DNA from: an uncultured Mycoplasmatota bacterium
GTDB taxonomy: Bacteria > Bacillota_I > Bacilli_A > RF39 > UBA660
Length of the DNA: 20,736 nucleotides
Reading direction: 5' to 3'
NCBI GenBank assembly: GCA_948472605.1
Contig: CAOKUH010000008.1
Location: 1 to 20,736, forward strand
The notes below the pieces were generated by a model, which was given only the letters and a program-made list of their open reading frames with translations, was not told the origin of the DNA and searched no databases. Numbering within the stretch: position 1 is the first letter of the stretch; every line of letters starts with the position of its first letter. Shown here in pieces: positions 1-6,891 of this stretch. Position numbers and translations under genes: made by a program.

Positions 1-22
1 ATTTATAACAAAGTCCCGCCAT

Positions 23-57
23 AAAAAGAAAAAAGAACACTTTATTATTGTGTTCTA
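23..57 (-). terminator. Intrinsic terminator of the zinc-ribbon operon
   Basis: Arms AGAACAC (34-40) and GTGTTCT (50-56) form a 7-bp stem with a 9-nt loop. Read leftward, the stem is followed by a T-rich run (plus-strand A-run at 23-33). It lies about 40 nt after the stop codon of the foldase-fusion gene. Confidence 0.7.
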
Positions 58-95
58 TCGTATTCTTTTATTCTTTATTTAAAAGCTTTTTATAG

Positions 96-2066
96 TCATT
101 CTAAATCCCCCTCATATCCTCGTGGTAATTCTCCCGTAAGGTATTGCTCATATAATAATTCTAAATCGCTATCATATATAACTAATCCATTACTACTTCT
201 TATTTTATTTAAAGTTTTTGTTGGAATATCTACGTCCATTGATATTTCTTCTTTTGCTAATATTGAGATAATTTCATCTTTTACTTCTTCCAAAGTAGAT
301 TTTTTTCCTTGCTTAGTTTTTAAAATAATATGATAACCATACTCTGTTAATACAGGACTTTTAGAATATTCCCCAACGTTTAACAAAGTGGCTTCATGAA
401 ATAGTGTCTCTGATACTTCACCCTTTTTAAGATAACCTAAATTTCCCCCTTTATTTTTTGTTTCGTTATCTTCTGAATATTTTTTAGCAAGTTCAGAAAA
501 ATCAGCTCCATCATCTAATTCCTCAATAATTTTCTTAATTTCATTTCTTGCTTTTTCTTCTTCTTTTTGAAGATCTTCTTTACTCATTTCATTAGTAGTG
601 TTAGGTTTAATAAAAATATGTGAAACCTCCATACTAGTAAAATCTTTCTCTCTCTCTTTATAATATTCCTCTATTTCTTTATCTGTTATCTGCTCTTTTA
701 TATAATCTTCAACTGCTTTATTACGATAATAATCTAATAATAAATCTTTTTTAAATTCTTCAATTGAGTTATGACCAGTATAGCTTCTTATGATTTCTAA
801 TAATTGTTCCCCAGTACCATAATATTCTTCAATTGAGTTCATATTATCATCAACATACTTTTGAGCATTCTTTTTTTCTTTGGAATAAATTTTTTCAAAG
901 AATTTTTCATCAATTAAACGTTGCAACACATATAATTCAGTATAGGAAGAATTAGAATTTAATAACTTTCTTAATTCATCCCTCGTAACATATATATTTA
1001 ATTTTTCTAAACCTGCAATAGCATTTTCTGGTCTCTCATTTTCATCTTCTATTTGCTCACTATTTGAATATTCCTCTTGTTGCATATAATTATTATTTTG
1101 ATGATTATTAAATAAATATAAAGGATTAAAACCAAATATTATAATTATTACAAAGAATATAAAGCTAACTAACCATACTACAAAATAAGAAATATTTTCT
1201 TTTAAAATTTCAGCACGTTTTAACAAATACTTAGGAACTACAATTTTAAAAGCATTAAACTTACCTAATAGAGAAGTATCAACTCCACTATTATTTAAAA
1301 ATTTATAATCATTTACTATAAATAAGATTTGGATATTAACAAATATAATAGAAAATATAATACCAACCCAATATGAACTAAAAATATACGAGAAAAGCCA
1401 AAATATTAACAATGCTAATATAGGAGTACAAGCAACTAACCATACATAGATATTATTTATATTACTTGTATTATTTTCTTGAATTACTTTTTCTTTTAGT
1501 TCACTATTTATTACTACATCTTTTTTTATGACAACTAAATCATTTTCTTTATTTCCTACTAAAGCAAAATATATTAAAAATGGTACTATTGCTGTATTTA
1601 TTAAATTATAAATAATTGAATAAGTATACAAGCTACCACTACTACTATATATATACATATTCCCAATTAATAAATAATTTATATTCAGTAAGGTATTTAT
1701 CATCACTAAAATAAGAGAATATATTTTAAGAAATTTAGGACATTTATTTTTTAAAAACAACACTAACCACGGAATAATAGAACATGCTATAAAAAATAAT
1801 ATTTTTATAATATTGTTGAATAAAATAAATAAGTCATCTATACCAGGCTTATATCCATTACCATACCGAAAAATTGAAATTATCACATTAAATCCATTAA
1901 TAAGTGCATACAAAGTATATAAAATCAAGCCAATAATAACAAAAATTTTAACTATTGTAATTTTATTTTGATTTTCTAATTTTTTAAATTGAGTACCACA
2001 ATGAGGACATTTTACTGCTTTATCACTTATATTCTTATTACAATTTGAACATTTTATCAAAGCCAT
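96..2066 (-). CDS. Zinc-ribbon, multi-TM, parvulin-type foldase fusion protein
   Basis: A 656-residue protein. Residues 1-25 form a double-CxxC zinc ribbon (Cys6/9 and Cys20/23). About seven hydrophobic segments follow, near 36-60, 80-104, 113-135, 148-171, 207-230, 233-252 and 293-318. After a low-complexity linker (about 320-345), residues 350-470 resemble the helical N-region of SurA/PrsA chaperones and 479-585 match a PpiC rotamase: VSHIFIKP, ADFSELAKKYSED, GGNLGYLKKGE and EYGYHIILK. With a cytoplasmic ribbon, an odd number of membrane passes would put the foldase outside the membrane, the usual site of PrsA. PrsA is normally a lipoprotein; here the anchor is a polytopic domain with no signal peptide. 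It is the last gene of a three-gene operon; its ribosome binding site overlaps the final codons of the preceding gene, with 2 nt between stop and start. Family assignment of the C-terminal domain is firm; the substrate is unknown. Confidence 0.85.
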   Translation of the reverse strand: MALIKCSNCNKNISDKAVKCPHCGTQFKKLENQNKITIVKIFVIIGLILYTLYALINGFNVIISIFRYGNGYKPGIDDLFILFNNIIKILFFIACSIIPWLVLFLKNKCPKFLKIYSLILVMINTLLNINYLLIGNMYIYSSSGSLYTYSIIYNLINTAIVPFLIYFALVGNKENDLVVIKKDVVINSELKEKVIQENNTSNINNIYVWLVACTPILALLIFWLFSYIFSSYWVGIIFSIIFVNIQILFIVNDYKFLNNSGVDTSLLGKFNAFKIVVPKYLLKRAEILKENISYFVVWLVSFIFFVIIIIFGFNPLYLFNNHQNNNYMQQEEYSNSEQIEDENERPENAIAGLEKLNIYVTRDELRKLLNSNSSYTELYVLQRLIDEKFFEKIYSKEKKNAQKYVDDNMNSIEEYYGTGEQLLEIIRSYTGHNSIEEFKKDLLLDYYRNKAVEDYIKEQITDKEIEEYYKEREKDFTSMEVSHIFIKPNTTNEMSKEDLQKEEEKARNEIKKIIEELDDGADFSELAKKYSEDNETKNKGGNLGYLKKGEVSETLFHEATLLNVGEYSKSPVLTEYGYHIILKTKQGKKSTLEEVKDEIISILAKEEISMDVDIPTKTLNKIRSSNGLVIYDSDLELLYEQYLTGELPRGYEGDLE

Positions 2067-2068
2067 TT

Positions 2069-2575
2069 TTACTCACTTCCTTTTCCTTTAAAAACTACAA
2101 ATAAAAGTATTGGTATGGCAATGACATTTATTAAATTAAAAGTAATGGAAATAATAGAATTTAAATCACTAAAACAAGTAAAATCATAACACATAGAGCG
2201 AATATGCATTATATTTGTAAATATAATACTTAGAATTATTAATACAAACATTATAATCTTCAATATTTTATTATTAAAAAACTTTTTCTTATTTCTAAAG
2301 AATAACGTTAACCATAAAAATACCACAATTCCTATATAATAAATTATTATTGCTAAAAAATATAATTGCCAAACAAAATCAACTTCTAACACTTTTTCAA
2401 TAAATGATAGAGCATTTAATAGTGCATATATACAATACAATGCTAAAGTAATAATTACTGCCACATCAACACTATTAAACTCTGTTACTTTCTTAATTTG
2501 AGAACCACAATTAGGACATTTTATTGCTTTATCACTTATATCATTATTACAATTTTTACATTTTATTAAAGCCAT
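2069..2575 (-). CDS. Zinc-ribbon membrane protein, short paralogue of the foldase fusion
   Basis: A 168-residue protein starting with the same zinc ribbon as the downstream gene (CKNC and CPNC near residues 6-24), followed by about four hydrophobic segments near 33-58, 68-95, 104-123 and 143-163. It corresponds to the N-terminal ribbon plus first membrane block of its 656-residue neighbour but lacks the second membrane block and the PpiC domain. The first codons and the upstream ribosome binding site are nearly identical in DNA to those of the neighbour, so the two genes look like a tandem duplication. It is the second gene of the leftward operon. No enzymatic motif is visible; function unknown. 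Confidence 0.75.
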   Translation of the reverse strand: MALIKCKNCNNDISDKAIKCPNCGSQIKKVTEFNSVDVAVIITLALYCIYALLNALSFIEKVLEVDFVWQLYFLAIIIYYIGIVVFLWLTLFFRNKKKFFNNKILKIIMFVLIILSIIFTNIMHIRSMCYDFTCFSDLNSIISITFNLINVIAIPILLFVVFKGKGSE

Positions 2576-2590
2576 TTTTACTCACTTCCT

Positions 2591-3013
2591 TTATGAAACC
2601 ATTCCAGCACCAATTGCAGCACCAATTAGAGAATTAATTAACGTAACAACTAAAAATATAATAGATAATACTAATCCTGTTATAGCAAAGCCTTTTTTAT
2701 TAGAATTCATACCACACGCACTTAAAATAATACCTACAATAGTACATGGATAACCTAATAAAGGAATTAACCAAGCCAATATTGAACAAAACCCCAAAAT
2801 CATACCAACTAATGATAATGTATCTTTACCATTTTTTTGAACTTGTGTACCTACTTTTTTTAATTCATATCCACAATTAGGACACATAGTTGCTTTACTA
2901 CTTAATTGTTTATCACACTCAGGACAAAATACAATATCATTTTCAACACCACAATTAGGACATAACTTAGCTCTCTCGCTCATTTGATGACCACATTCTT
3001 TACATTTAATCAT
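2591..3013 (-). CDS. Double zinc-ribbon DUF4190-type membrane protein
   Basis: A 140-residue protein from an ATG preceded by GGAGTGA at about 8 nt; an upstream in-frame GTG lies inside that site and is less likely. Two zinc ribbons come first (CKEC/CPNC, then CPEC/CPNC), followed by a linker and two hydrophobic segments containing the glycine-rich pattern typical of DUF4190 membrane domains (LSLVGMILGFCSI, then GFAITGLVLSII). It is the promoter-proximal gene of the three-gene zinc-ribbon operon and stands divergent to a ribbon-helix-helix regulator. DUF4190 proteins have no established activity. The shared zinc-ribbon architecture across all three genes suggests a common membrane-associated system; that is inference. 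Confidence 0.75.
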   Translation of the reverse strand: MIKCKECGHQMSERAKLCPNCGVENDIVFCPECDKQLSSKATMCPNCGYELKKVGTQVQKNGKDTLSLVGMILGFCSILAWLIPLLGYPCTIVGIILSACGMNSNKKGFAITGLVLSIIFLVVTLINSLIGAAIGAGMVS

Positions 3014-3040
3014 ATATAAACTCACTCCTTTTTACTTATA

Positions 3041-3046
3041 ATTATA
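3041..3046 (-). promoter_or_regulatory. Probable -10 of the zinc-ribbon operon
   Basis: A perfect TATAAT read leftward, about 28 nt before the ATG of the DUF4190-type gene. No good -35 hexamer sits 17 nt upstream, so the promoter may be weak or activator dependent. It lies back to back with the promoter of the rightward RHH gene. Confidence 0.45.
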
Positions 3047-3057
3047 TCACAATTTTT

Positions 3058-3092
3058 CTTTTTGTACTACAATTTGTGTAACTTACAAAAAG
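3058..3092. promoter_or_regulatory. Inverted-repeat operator candidate in divergent promoter region
   Basis: Arms CTTTTTGTA (3058-3066) and TACAAAAAG (3084-3092) are perfect 9-bp inverted repeats with 17 bp between them. The right arm overlaps the -35 of the RHH gene and the left arm lies upstream of the leftward -10. This is where an autoregulating RHH repressor would bind; binding itself is inference. Confidence 0.45.
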
Positions 3093-3111
3093 TAATACAT
3101 AATTTTATAAT
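3083..3111 (+). promoter_or_regulatory. Sigma-A-type promoter of the RHH gene
   Basis: TTACAA (3083-3088), a 17-bp spacer and TATAAT (3106-3111) lie 39 nt upstream of the RHH start codon. Spacing and -10 are ideal for the housekeeping sigma factor. Confidence 0.65.
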
Positions 3112-3150
3112 TTAGTTATAGAAGTGATACTAATATTAGGAGGTGCAACA

Positions 3151-3360
3151 ATGGAAAAATTTACTTTACCTAATTTAAATGAAGAACAAAGTATATTAAA
3201 AACCATAAGATTAAAGCAATATACTATGAATAAAATCAGCGAATTATCAAAACAAACTAATATATCAGTTAATCGCTTATTAAATGAGTGTATCGAATTT
3301 GCTTTAAGAAACTTAAGCGAAGAAGATTTAAAACAATTAAAAAAAACCAACAAAAAATAA
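3151..3360 (+). CDS. Small ribbon-helix-helix-type regulator
   Basis: A 69-residue protein. The ATG at 3151 is chosen over an upstream in-frame start because AGGAGG sits 7 nt before it. Residues about 16-55 read as a beta-strand followed by two helices (KTIRLKQYTMNKISELSKQ, then ISVNRLLNECIEFALRN), the usual RHH/CopG layout, with a charged lysine-rich tail. Such proteins bind DNA as dimers and commonly repress their own promoter. It has its own promoter, is transcribed away from the zinc-ribbon operon, and ends at a shared bidirectional terminator. Whether it also controls the zinc-ribbon genes is inference from the divergent layout and the inverted repeat between them. Confidence 0.65.
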   Translation: MEKFTLPNLNEEQSILKTIRLKQYTMNKISELSKQTNISVNRLLNECIEFALRNLSEEDLKQLKKTNKK

Positions 3361-3389
3361 CTATTTCTTGTTTCGATAGTTATTTTTTT
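3352..3389. terminator. Bidirectional terminator between convergent genes
   Basis: AAAAAATAACTAT (3352-3364) pairs with ATAGTTATTTTTTT (3376-3389) around an 11-nt loop. The T-run on one strand and A-run on the other let it serve both the rightward RHH gene and the leftward hypothetical gene ending at 3380. Confidence 0.75.
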
Positions 3390-3688
3390 ATTTCTTCAAT
3401 TTCTAGTTGTTCATCATTTATTATTTTTAAACCATATTTTTTCTCTAAAATTTCTTTAATCGCATCATAATCGAAATTATTTATATCAGTTAAATTTCCA
3501 ATCGAAGAATTACAATGTGTTTCTAATGATGAATTCCATATTGCACTCATTTTATACCCCATAGCTAAGTAATAAGCAATATAATCATTTATAAGATTAT
3601 CAATATACTTTGTTATAGCTTCATCAAAAGGAAATACTATTTTATCAAATTCTTCATCACTAACTGTATTTATTGAAGTTCTTATCAT
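3380..3688 (-). CDS. Hypothetical protein
   Basis: A 102-residue acidic protein that I do not recognise. The ATG has AAAGGTGG about 8 nt upstream, so the start is good. It has no signal peptide or membrane segment; the N-terminal half is predicted helical (around FDEAITKYIDNLINDYIAYYL) and the C-terminal half ends in a lysine/glutamate-rich segment. It is convergent with the RHH gene and shares its terminator, and is preceded by an unusually hairpin-rich intergenic region. Small size and surroundings suggest an accessory or mobile-element gene; no function can be proposed. Confidence 0.6.
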   Translation of the reverse strand: MIRTSINTVSDEEFDKIVFPFDEAITKYIDNLINDYIAYYLAMGYKMSAIWNSSLETHCNSSIGNLTDINNFDYDAIKEILEKKYGLKIINDEQLEIEEIKK

Positions 3689-3744
3689 ACTTTAAACCAC
3701 CTTTCTTTAAAATTTATTAAATTCTCTCATAATACAAGAAATTT

Positions 3745-3851
3745 AGTGAATTTAACTTATTTCAACTTAATTATATTACTTTTTAATTTAAGTTGTATAT
3801 ACTCGAAATAAGTTATGAATAATCACTTGCTAGAGTTACTTAATAACTCTA
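3745..3851. repeat. Cluster of nested inverted repeats
   Basis: Within the 230-bp gap upstream of the 102-residue gene: AGTGA/TCACT flank AACTTATTTC (3754-3763) and GAAATAAGTT (3805-3814), which flank CAACTTAA (3763-3770) and TTAAGTTG (3788-3795). Immediately after comes TAGAGTTA (3831-3838) with its partner TAACTCTA (3844-3851). No T-run follows, so these are not simple terminators. Confidence 0.6.
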
Positions 3852-3906
3852 ATAATATTTTAAATAAGAATTTTTCTTAAATCCCGCTACCTAGAAGTCA
3901 AAGCAG

Positions 3907-3935
3907 AAAAAAAGAACTCTAAGATTTAGAATTCT
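3907..3935 (-). terminator. Terminator overlapping the 3' end of the 133-residue gene
   Basis: Read leftward, AGAATTCTAA (3926-3935) pairs with TTAGAGTTCT (3913-3922) across a 3-nt loop, all ten pairs formed with one G-U, followed by a 7-T run. The stop codon at 3919-3921 lies inside the stem. Confidence 0.75.
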
Positions 3936-4320
3936 CTAGATAGTATTCTCCATTATTTGTTTCAAATAACATTATATACATATCATCACTTATCTTATTA
4001 AATGGTGAACTCCAAGTAATACCATATTCCATCTTACTATCATCACTAAAATAAACTATTATTGCTTTTACTTTATTCAGTATTGTAAAAAACTCTGCAG
4101 ATATTTCATCTTCTATAAACGGTTCTATATTTGCTATAAAATAGCCCTTATTATCAAACTTATTAAATGCTTTTACAGCAGATGATAAATCTACCATAGA
4201 TGTATCAGAATCATAACATAGTGTAATATGTGTAATTAAAGGATCATCTATTTTAACTATATCTTCTTTTAATGTTGTAAAATTTTTTAATTTATCTATG
4301 CTTTCATATAATTTACTCAT
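3919..4320 (-). CDS. Hypothetical protein
   Basis: A 133-residue soluble protein of unknown function. It starts at an ATG with AAGGG about 7 nt upstream and ends in its own terminator. The sequence suggests an alpha/beta fold: a helical N-terminus (SKLYESIDKLKNF), then strands around ITHITLCYDS, GYFIANIEP, AIIVYFSDDSKMEYGITW and DMYIMLFETNNGEYYL. No catalytic motif, membrane segment or signal peptide is seen. Its own terminator and the long gaps around it show it is a single-gene unit. The gene content around it suggests accessory DNA. Confidence 0.55.
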   Translation of the reverse strand: MSKLYESIDKLKNFTTLKEDIVKIDDPLITHITLCYDSDTSMVDLSSAVKAFNKFDNKGYFIANIEPFIEDEISAEFFTILNKVKAIIVYFSDDSKMEYGITWSSPFNKISDDMYIMLFETNNGEYYLENSKS

Positions 4321-4409
4321 AATTATTCCCTTATCATCATCTAATTAAATATATAACGAAAAACCTATCCTACAGAATAAACTAAATTCACTCATAAATA
4401 CAGAAATAA

Positions 4410-4461
4410 AGAGAGTTTCTAGTTAATCAACATAATTACATTAATTTACTAAAAACTCTCT
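4410..4461. repeat. Long imperfect inverted repeat
   Basis: AGAGAGTTTCTAGTTAA (4410-4426) is matched by the reverse complement of TTACTAAAAACTCTCT (4446-4461) with one mismatch and one extra base; the loop is about 19 nt. It lies in the 219-bp gap between two unrecognised genes, with no T-run next to it. Confidence 0.6.
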
Positions 4462-4510
4462 AAAATACTTAAATATGTACTGAATAAGAGAATATTATAA
4501 CTTATTAAAA

Positions 4511-4541
4511 ATAAAAAAGTTAAAAATCTCTAACTTTTTTT
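4511..4541 (-). terminator. Terminator of the 102-residue gene at 4540-4848
   Basis: AAAAAAGTTA (4513-4522) and TAACTTTTTT (4531-4540) form a 10-bp stem with an 8-nt loop; read leftward it ends in a T-run. It starts directly at the stop codon of the upstream gene. Confidence 0.7.
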
Positions 4542-4848
4542 ACTTATTTAACCATTTACTATTAAACCTTTTATCAAAATTTCTTTTTACATCTTCTAAA
4601 CGTAGTATCTTTCTATTTTTTAAATACTTAGATACCCATTTTAATTTTGGGGTATTACATTTAACTATATTATTAAAGAAATTAATAATACCTTTAGGAG
4701 TATGTATCATATATAAATCTTTGATAGTACCCTCTATAATAGCAATTGCTTTTCTATCTCCTTTACTAGTAGCAGAGTAGTGAGCTTTCATAAGTACATT
4801 ATCAATTAAATAATTCCTCATTTCATTACATTTATTTTCATTTTTCAA
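4540..4848 (-). CDS. Hypothetical basic protein
   Basis: A 102-residue, strongly basic protein I do not recognise. The reading frame opens with a TTG codon at 4848 behind a weak AGATGG site; an internal ATG (residue 9 of this frame) is an alternative, so the start is uncertain. The protein is mostly helical in character, with a hydrophobic core around AIAIIEGTIKDLYMIHTPKGIINFF and a Lys/Arg-rich C-terminus (KRNFDKRFNSKWLNK), which would suit nucleic acid binding. It has its own terminator and lies just downstream of the possible HUH protein, with 251 bp of repeat-bearing DNA between them. Confidence 0.5.
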   Translation of the reverse strand: MKNENKCNEMRNYLIDNVLMKAHYSATSKGDRKAIAIIEGTIKDLYMIHTPKGIINFFNNIVKCNTPKLKWVSKYLKNRKILRLEDVKRNFDKRFNSKWLNK

Positions 4849-4929
4849 ATTTAACCATCTTCTTTCTATTATTTTAATACGTTTAAAACCAACCTTTCCT
4901 ATAAAAATTCTTGATGAAGTTGATTTTTT

Positions 4930-4954
4930 ATCTATAATTTTAAAAATTATAGAT
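4930..4954. repeat. 25-bp perfect palindrome
   Basis: ATCTATAATTTT (4930-4941), a single central A, then AAAATTATAGAT (4943-4954): every one of the 12 pairs matches. It is located upstream of the basic hypothetical gene and downstream of the possible HUH gene. No loop is available for a normal terminator, so a dimeric protein-binding site is more likely. Confidence 0.6.
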
Positions 4955-5099
4955 GAATTTGTGATGTGATATTTATTATTTTTTATAGAGTAATAGTGTT
5001 AATTATATAGTAGTTTATTAAAATTAAATTTTAGATGATTAACCCTTATAAAATCTAACTATAATCTACTTTTAGAATAACAAGCTTTTCTAATCTTAA

Positions 5100-6080
5100 T
5101 TACTCTAAGTGCCGATTATTCCGTTTCTCTATATTTCTCTTGATTATTTCATCTCTACGCTTTTTCTTTTCTTCCTCAAATTTTTTAGTGTAATTCTCAT
5201 GAAAAGGTTTATAATAATCAAGCATTTCATTATATCGCTTTTCTTCTTTCGATTTTTCAGCACGAGAAAAAGAACCATAGTGAAATAAAGTATTAAGCCT
5301 TAAACGCTCTTCAAAAAGTTTTTTAAAACTCATATAAGTATCTTTTCCATCTAAACGATTAGAGAAGTTAGCATACTCTATAAAATCAATACCTGTTTTA
5401 CATTTCCTATTAAACTCTTGTTGTTCCTTTTTAGATGGGATAGAGTAATCAACATCAATAAAGAATAAGTTTTCGGACTGCTGAAACATATATTCTGCAT
5501 ATCCAGTATCACAATCTTTGCCATAAACTTTCTTTTCTTCTTTATTTTTTTCTTGTTTCTCTTGATTTTCATCTGCAACTCCAAACATTTTCTTTCTCTC
5601 ATTTTCTTGTTGCTTCTTTTTTATAATTTCATCTAATTCTTCTGGAGTAATAGTACTTGGATAAAACTTAGGTATGTTTTTCCAATTTTTATTAATGTAT
5701 TTTTTAATCTTTAATCTAACAGTTTCTCCAGGATAAGATAATATTAGAACGTGTAAATGCCATCCAACATAAACATTTCCTAATTCTCCACTTTCTCCTA
5801 AATTCCCATAATTTAATTCTTTAATTTTTTCATCATCTGTTATAACTTCACGAATAATCTTAGGTTTTCCCACGTTTCCCGTTCTCTCGTAATAATAATC
5901 AACAACTGCTTTTCCTATTATATTACTAACACTAATAACACCACTACACTTATATTTTCCCTTTTTACATATAAAATCGATAGCTTTTACTAATCTCTTA
6001 GCATACTTACAAGCTTCTTCTTGATCGTAAAACTTATGGTTAATATCGATTTTACTCATCTTTGCTACTCTTTTTGACAC
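5100..6080 (-). CDS. Possible HUH (Rep-like) protein
   Basis: A 326-residue protein. I choose the GTG at 6080 because AAGGAG lies 8 nt upstream; a longer in-frame GTG at 6089 sits inside that site. The segment YVGWHLHVLIL (about residues 104-114) has the His-hydrophobic-His pattern flanked by hydrophobic strands, as in rolling-circle initiators of the Rep_1 type (compare the PHFHVL pattern of known members). A later YAEYMFQQS could hold the nucleophilic tyrosine, but I cannot prove it. The middle (Lys/Glu/Gln-rich, about 150-190) and the end (about 280-326) are highly charged and probably coiled coil. It has no membrane segment. It sits beside DNA full of inverted repeats, which would fit a replication or transfer origin. 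Rep-like identity is an inference from one short motif; it may be something else. Confidence 0.45.
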   Translation of the reverse strand: MSKRVAKMSKIDINHKFYDQEEACKYAKRLVKAIDFICKKGKYKCSGVISVSNIIGKAVVDYYYERTGNVGKPKIIREVITDDEKIKELNYGNLGESGELGNVYVGWHLHVLILSYPGETVRLKIKKYINKNWKNIPKFYPSTITPEELDEIIKKKQQENERKKMFGVADENQEKQEKNKEEKKVYGKDCDTGYAEYMFQQSENLFFIDVDYSIPSKKEQQEFNRKCKTGIDFIEYANFSNRLDGKDTYMSFKKLFEERLRLNTLFHYGSFSRAEKSKEEKRYNEMLDYYKPFHENYTKKFEEEKKKRRDEIIKRNIEKRNNRHLE

Positions 6081-6226
6081 ATAAACCACTCCTTACTATG
6101 TATAAACAAATACATTAGATTTTTCGAGTAAAAAAATCTCTACTATATAAGTACGGATTTCTCAACCGTTTTGAGTGATTTTTGCTAAATTTTTTAAAAA
6201 TTTTTTAAATTTCTTATCTAAAGCAT

Positions 6227-6251
6227 TAAAAAAAAGATGTTATTCACACCT
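6227..6251 (-). terminator. Terminator of fic
   Basis: Read leftward, AGGTGT (6246-6251) pairs with ACATCT (6235-6240) across a 5-nt loop, followed by an 8-T run (plus-strand A-run 6227-6234). It lies 14 nt after the fic stop codon. Confidence 0.65.
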
Positions 6252-6264
6252 TTAATTACACTTG

Positions 6265-6801
6265 CTATTCATTAGTTTCATAATAATATGAAGTTTCTAT
6301 TCCTTTAAAAAAGCTCTCCAAACTCATATCCTCTGTTAAATTATTTTCAATTAAAGTTTTAATTTCTAATGTATTAATAGGACTTCTCTCCATAGCTTGT
6401 AGATACAATTTCTTATCTATATTTTCCCAATTCACAATTCTATTTAAATTCTTCTTTAATATTAAATCTAACCATATTCTAGTACTCCTGCCATTACCCT
6501 CTAAAAAGGGATGAGCGATATTCATTTCAACATACTTATCAATTATTTCCTCTAAAGTATTCTCACTCATAGTTTCAATTTTATTTAGCATTTCTTCTAA
6601 ATATAAAGAGTTTCCAAATCTAAAATTTCCTTTAGAAATATTCTCTTTTCTAATAATACCTGCAAAATCATATAAACCATCAAATAAATATTTATGAATT
6701 TGTTGTAATCCTTTTGTAGTACCGATTTCAACATCATTAATAGCACCACTTGAAAATAATTCTTTTGCATTCTCTAAGCTCTTCTTATCTATATCATTCA
6801 T
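6265..6801 (-). CDS. fic: Fic-domain AMP-transferase, class III-like (self-inhibited)
   Basis: A 178-residue protein with the full Fic catalytic motif HPFLEGNGRSTR (His at residue 97), which in this family transfers AMP from ATP to a target hydroxyl. The upstream flap region reads GNFRFGNSLYLEEML. The C-terminus FKGIETSYYYE resembles the inhibitory helix of class III Fic proteins such as Neisseria NmFic, where a (S/T)xxxE(G/N) motif blocks the ATP site; here Ser and Glu are present but the following residue is Thr rather than Gly/Asn. No separate antitoxin gene lies next to it, which fits in-built inhibition. Start: the second of two ATGs is preferred because AGGAG lies 9 nt upstream of it (only 3 nt from the first). 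It is a single-gene unit ending in a terminator. Known class III relatives modify DNA gyrase; the target here is not known. Confidence 0.9.
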   Translation of the reverse strand: MNDIDKKSLENAKELFSSGAINDVEIGTTKGLQQIHKYLFDGLYDFAGIIRKENISKGNFRFGNSLYLEEMLNKIETMSENTLEEIIDKYVEMNIAHPFLEGNGRSTRIWLDLILKKNLNRIVNWENIDKKLYLQAMERSPINTLEIKTLIENNLTEDMSLESFFKGIETSYYYETNE

Positions 6802-6891
6802 ACACATTAACTCCTATTAAAATTGCTTTTATATGCTTATATTTTACCATAAAATAGCTATTCTTACAATAAAAGCAAAAGGATTAATAAA

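Noticed and set aside
3105..3353. 82-codon ORF on the minus strand
   Set aside because: It is the antisense of the RHH gene, which has a promoter, a good ribosome binding site and a terminator on the plus strand.
5378..5602. 74-codon ORF on the minus strand
   Set aside because: It is another frame inside the 326-residue gene, driven by its lysine-rich A-rich codons; no own ribosome binding site.
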